Positions 4,858 through 5,709 of a stretch of 5,709 bases of DNA are shown piece by piece. Location: positions 1-5,709 of the forward strand of contig JAPDJB010000101.1 of the NCBI GenBank assembly GCA_029259285.1, in the 5' to 3' direction. The stretch's first letter is position 1; each line of letters begins with the position of its first letter. The notes under the pieces were generated by a model. It did no database searches, had not been told where the DNA came from, and was given only the letters and a program-made list of their open reading frames with translations. Position numbers and translations under genes: made by a program. This DNA comes from Candidatus Bathyarchaeota archaeon (GTDB lineage: Archaea > Thermoproteota > Bathyarchaeia > TCS64 > B23).

Positions 4858-5709
4858 TTATGGGAGCAGCCTCTCCACCAGCCAATCAGGGTTGAAGGGT
4901 TGGAGGTCGCCATAGCCCTGACCCGTGCCGAGGTATAGGATGGGCTTACCGGTTGAGTAGGCGATGCTCAGGCTTGATCCACCCCTCGCATCGGCGTCCA
5001 CCTTCGTTATGATAGCCGCATCGAAGCCCACCTCTCGGTTGAAGGTCTCAGCCTGCTCAACGGCGTCGTTCCCCGTCAAGGCGTCGACGACGAGGATGGT
5101 CAGATCGGGCTGTATAACCCGCTTTATCTTACGGAGCTCCTCCATGAGGTTTCGATTCGTCTGCATCCTCCCAGCTGTGTCGATTAGCACGGCGTCGTAG
5201 CCCCTAGCCCTGGCGTGTTCAACGGCGTCGTAGCTGACGGCGGCTGGGTCAGCCCCATATCGGTGTCTGATAACCCTCAGCCCAAGCCTCCTGGCATGCT
5301 CCTCCAGCTGCTCTATTGCTCCAGCCCTGTAGGTGTCCCCTGAGGCGAGGACGACCCTGTAGCCGCGGTCGGTCAGCAGCTTTGCCACCTTCGCTATCGT
5401 CGTCGTCTTTCCCGTCCCGTTTACGCCTATGAAGAGTAGGATGAGTGGCTCGCCGCTTCTCCGCTTCTCCTCCACTATCTTCGCTAGGTCTTCAGGTGGC
5501 GCCGTGAGTATCTCCCTCAACGCCTCTCTAAGCGCCTCTCTAACTATCTGTCCTCTATCGCCGAAGCGGGGGGCCTCCGCCTCTAGGAGGCGTCTCTTAA
5601 GCTCCGAGCCGATATGCTCAGCTACCTTCAGGGCGACGTCATTTGAGACGAGTTGGAGTTGGAGCTCCCATAGGATTTGATCCAGCTCCTCCTCTGTGAA
5701 CCTCCTCTT
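4858..5709 (-). CDS. ftsY: Signal recognition particle receptor FtsY (5' end outside window)
   Basis: FtsY is the membrane-associated GTPase that receives SRP-ribosome complexes and passes them to SecYE. The minus-strand frame is open to the right edge, giving 283 visible residues. A helical N domain covers about 1-70 (ELDQILWELQLQLVSNDVAL at 8-27). The G domain follows with G1 GVNGTGKTTT at 95-104, the SRP-GTPase insertion motif DTYRAGA at 125-131, G3 DTAGR at 177-181, G4 TKVD at 235-238 followed by ADARGG, and the closing LGTGQGYGDLQPF at 260-272. That last motif and the lack of a methionine-rich M domain mark it as FtsY and not SRP54. A TTG at 5520 is not the start because the N domain continues in frame well beyond it and no stop interrupts up to 5709. 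Only the extreme N-terminus is missing. secE begins 34 bases downstream. Confidence 0.96.
   Translation of the reverse strand, partial: KRRFTEEELDQILWELQLQLVSNDVALKVAEHIGSELKRRLLEAEAPRFGDRGQIVREALREALREILTAPPEDLAKIVEEKRRSGEPLILLFIGVNGTGKTTTIAKVAKLLTDRGYRVVLASGDTYRAGAIEQLEEHARRLGLRVIRHRYGADPAAVSYDAVEHARARGYDAVLIDTAGRMQTNRNLMEELRKIKRVIQPDLTILVVDALTGNDAVEQAETFNREVGFDAAIITKVDADARGGSSLSIAYSTGKPILYLGTGQGYGDLQPFNPDWLVERLLP

Noticed and set aside
4858..5520. FtsY starting at the TTG at 5520 as a complete 220-residue protein
   Set aside because: The frame remains open to 5709 and encodes the typical FtsY N domain upstream of that codon, so the gene runs off the window.

Overview
The window looks archaeal. 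Six minus-strand genes form the conserved archaeal secretion/transcription/ribosome cluster, in transcription order ftsY, secE, nusG (spt5), rpl11, rpl1, rpl10. Their products have archaeal-type features: a 56-residue Sec61-gamma-like SecE, a short Spt5-like NusG with one KOW domain, an L11 with the archaeal-type C-terminal half, and a P0-type L10 with the large insertion domain and helical spine. Several start codons sit behind strong GGAGGTGA-like Shine-Dalgarno (SD) sequences. The gene order and the Liv-type ABC genes fit a Thermoproteota/TACK-type archaeon, possibly Bathyarchaeia-like, but that lineage is a guess without a tree.

Left part (1-1418, plus strand): the 3' end of a LivG-type ABC ATPase gene, followed 4 bases later by a complete livF. 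These are the two nucleotide-binding subunits of a branched-chain amino acid (or related amide/urea) importer. Its permease and binding-protein genes would lie left of the window, if present.

Middle (1424-2122): a short minus-strand membrane protein of the isoprenylcysteine carboxyl methyltransferase/PEMT type, tail-to-tail with livF. A divergent plus-strand gene encodes a small cysteine-rich protein of the uncharacterised TIGR04076 type. The 39-base spacer between them is the only divergent promoter region in the window.

Right part (2119-5709, minus strand): the housekeeping operon. Transcription enters from the right. ftsY (SRP receptor, 5' end outside the window) and secE (translocon subunit) serve co-translational secretion. 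nusG/spt5 is the transcription elongation factor, and rpl11, rpl1 and rpl10 build the L11/stalk base, the L1 stalk and the P-stalk base of the 50S subunit. rpl12, the usual last member of this cluster, is absent: rpl10 runs straight into the convergent TIGR04076 gene, and the two stop codons overlap in a CTAG.

No mobile element, RNA gene or CRISPR array was seen, and no stretch over 300 bases lacks a gene. I found no convincing new multi-gene system. The best leads are small: a hairpin that holds the secE ribosome binding site in its loop directly before the ATG, an L10 that lacks the usual acidic tail together with the missing rpl12, and zero-spacing convergent gene ends.
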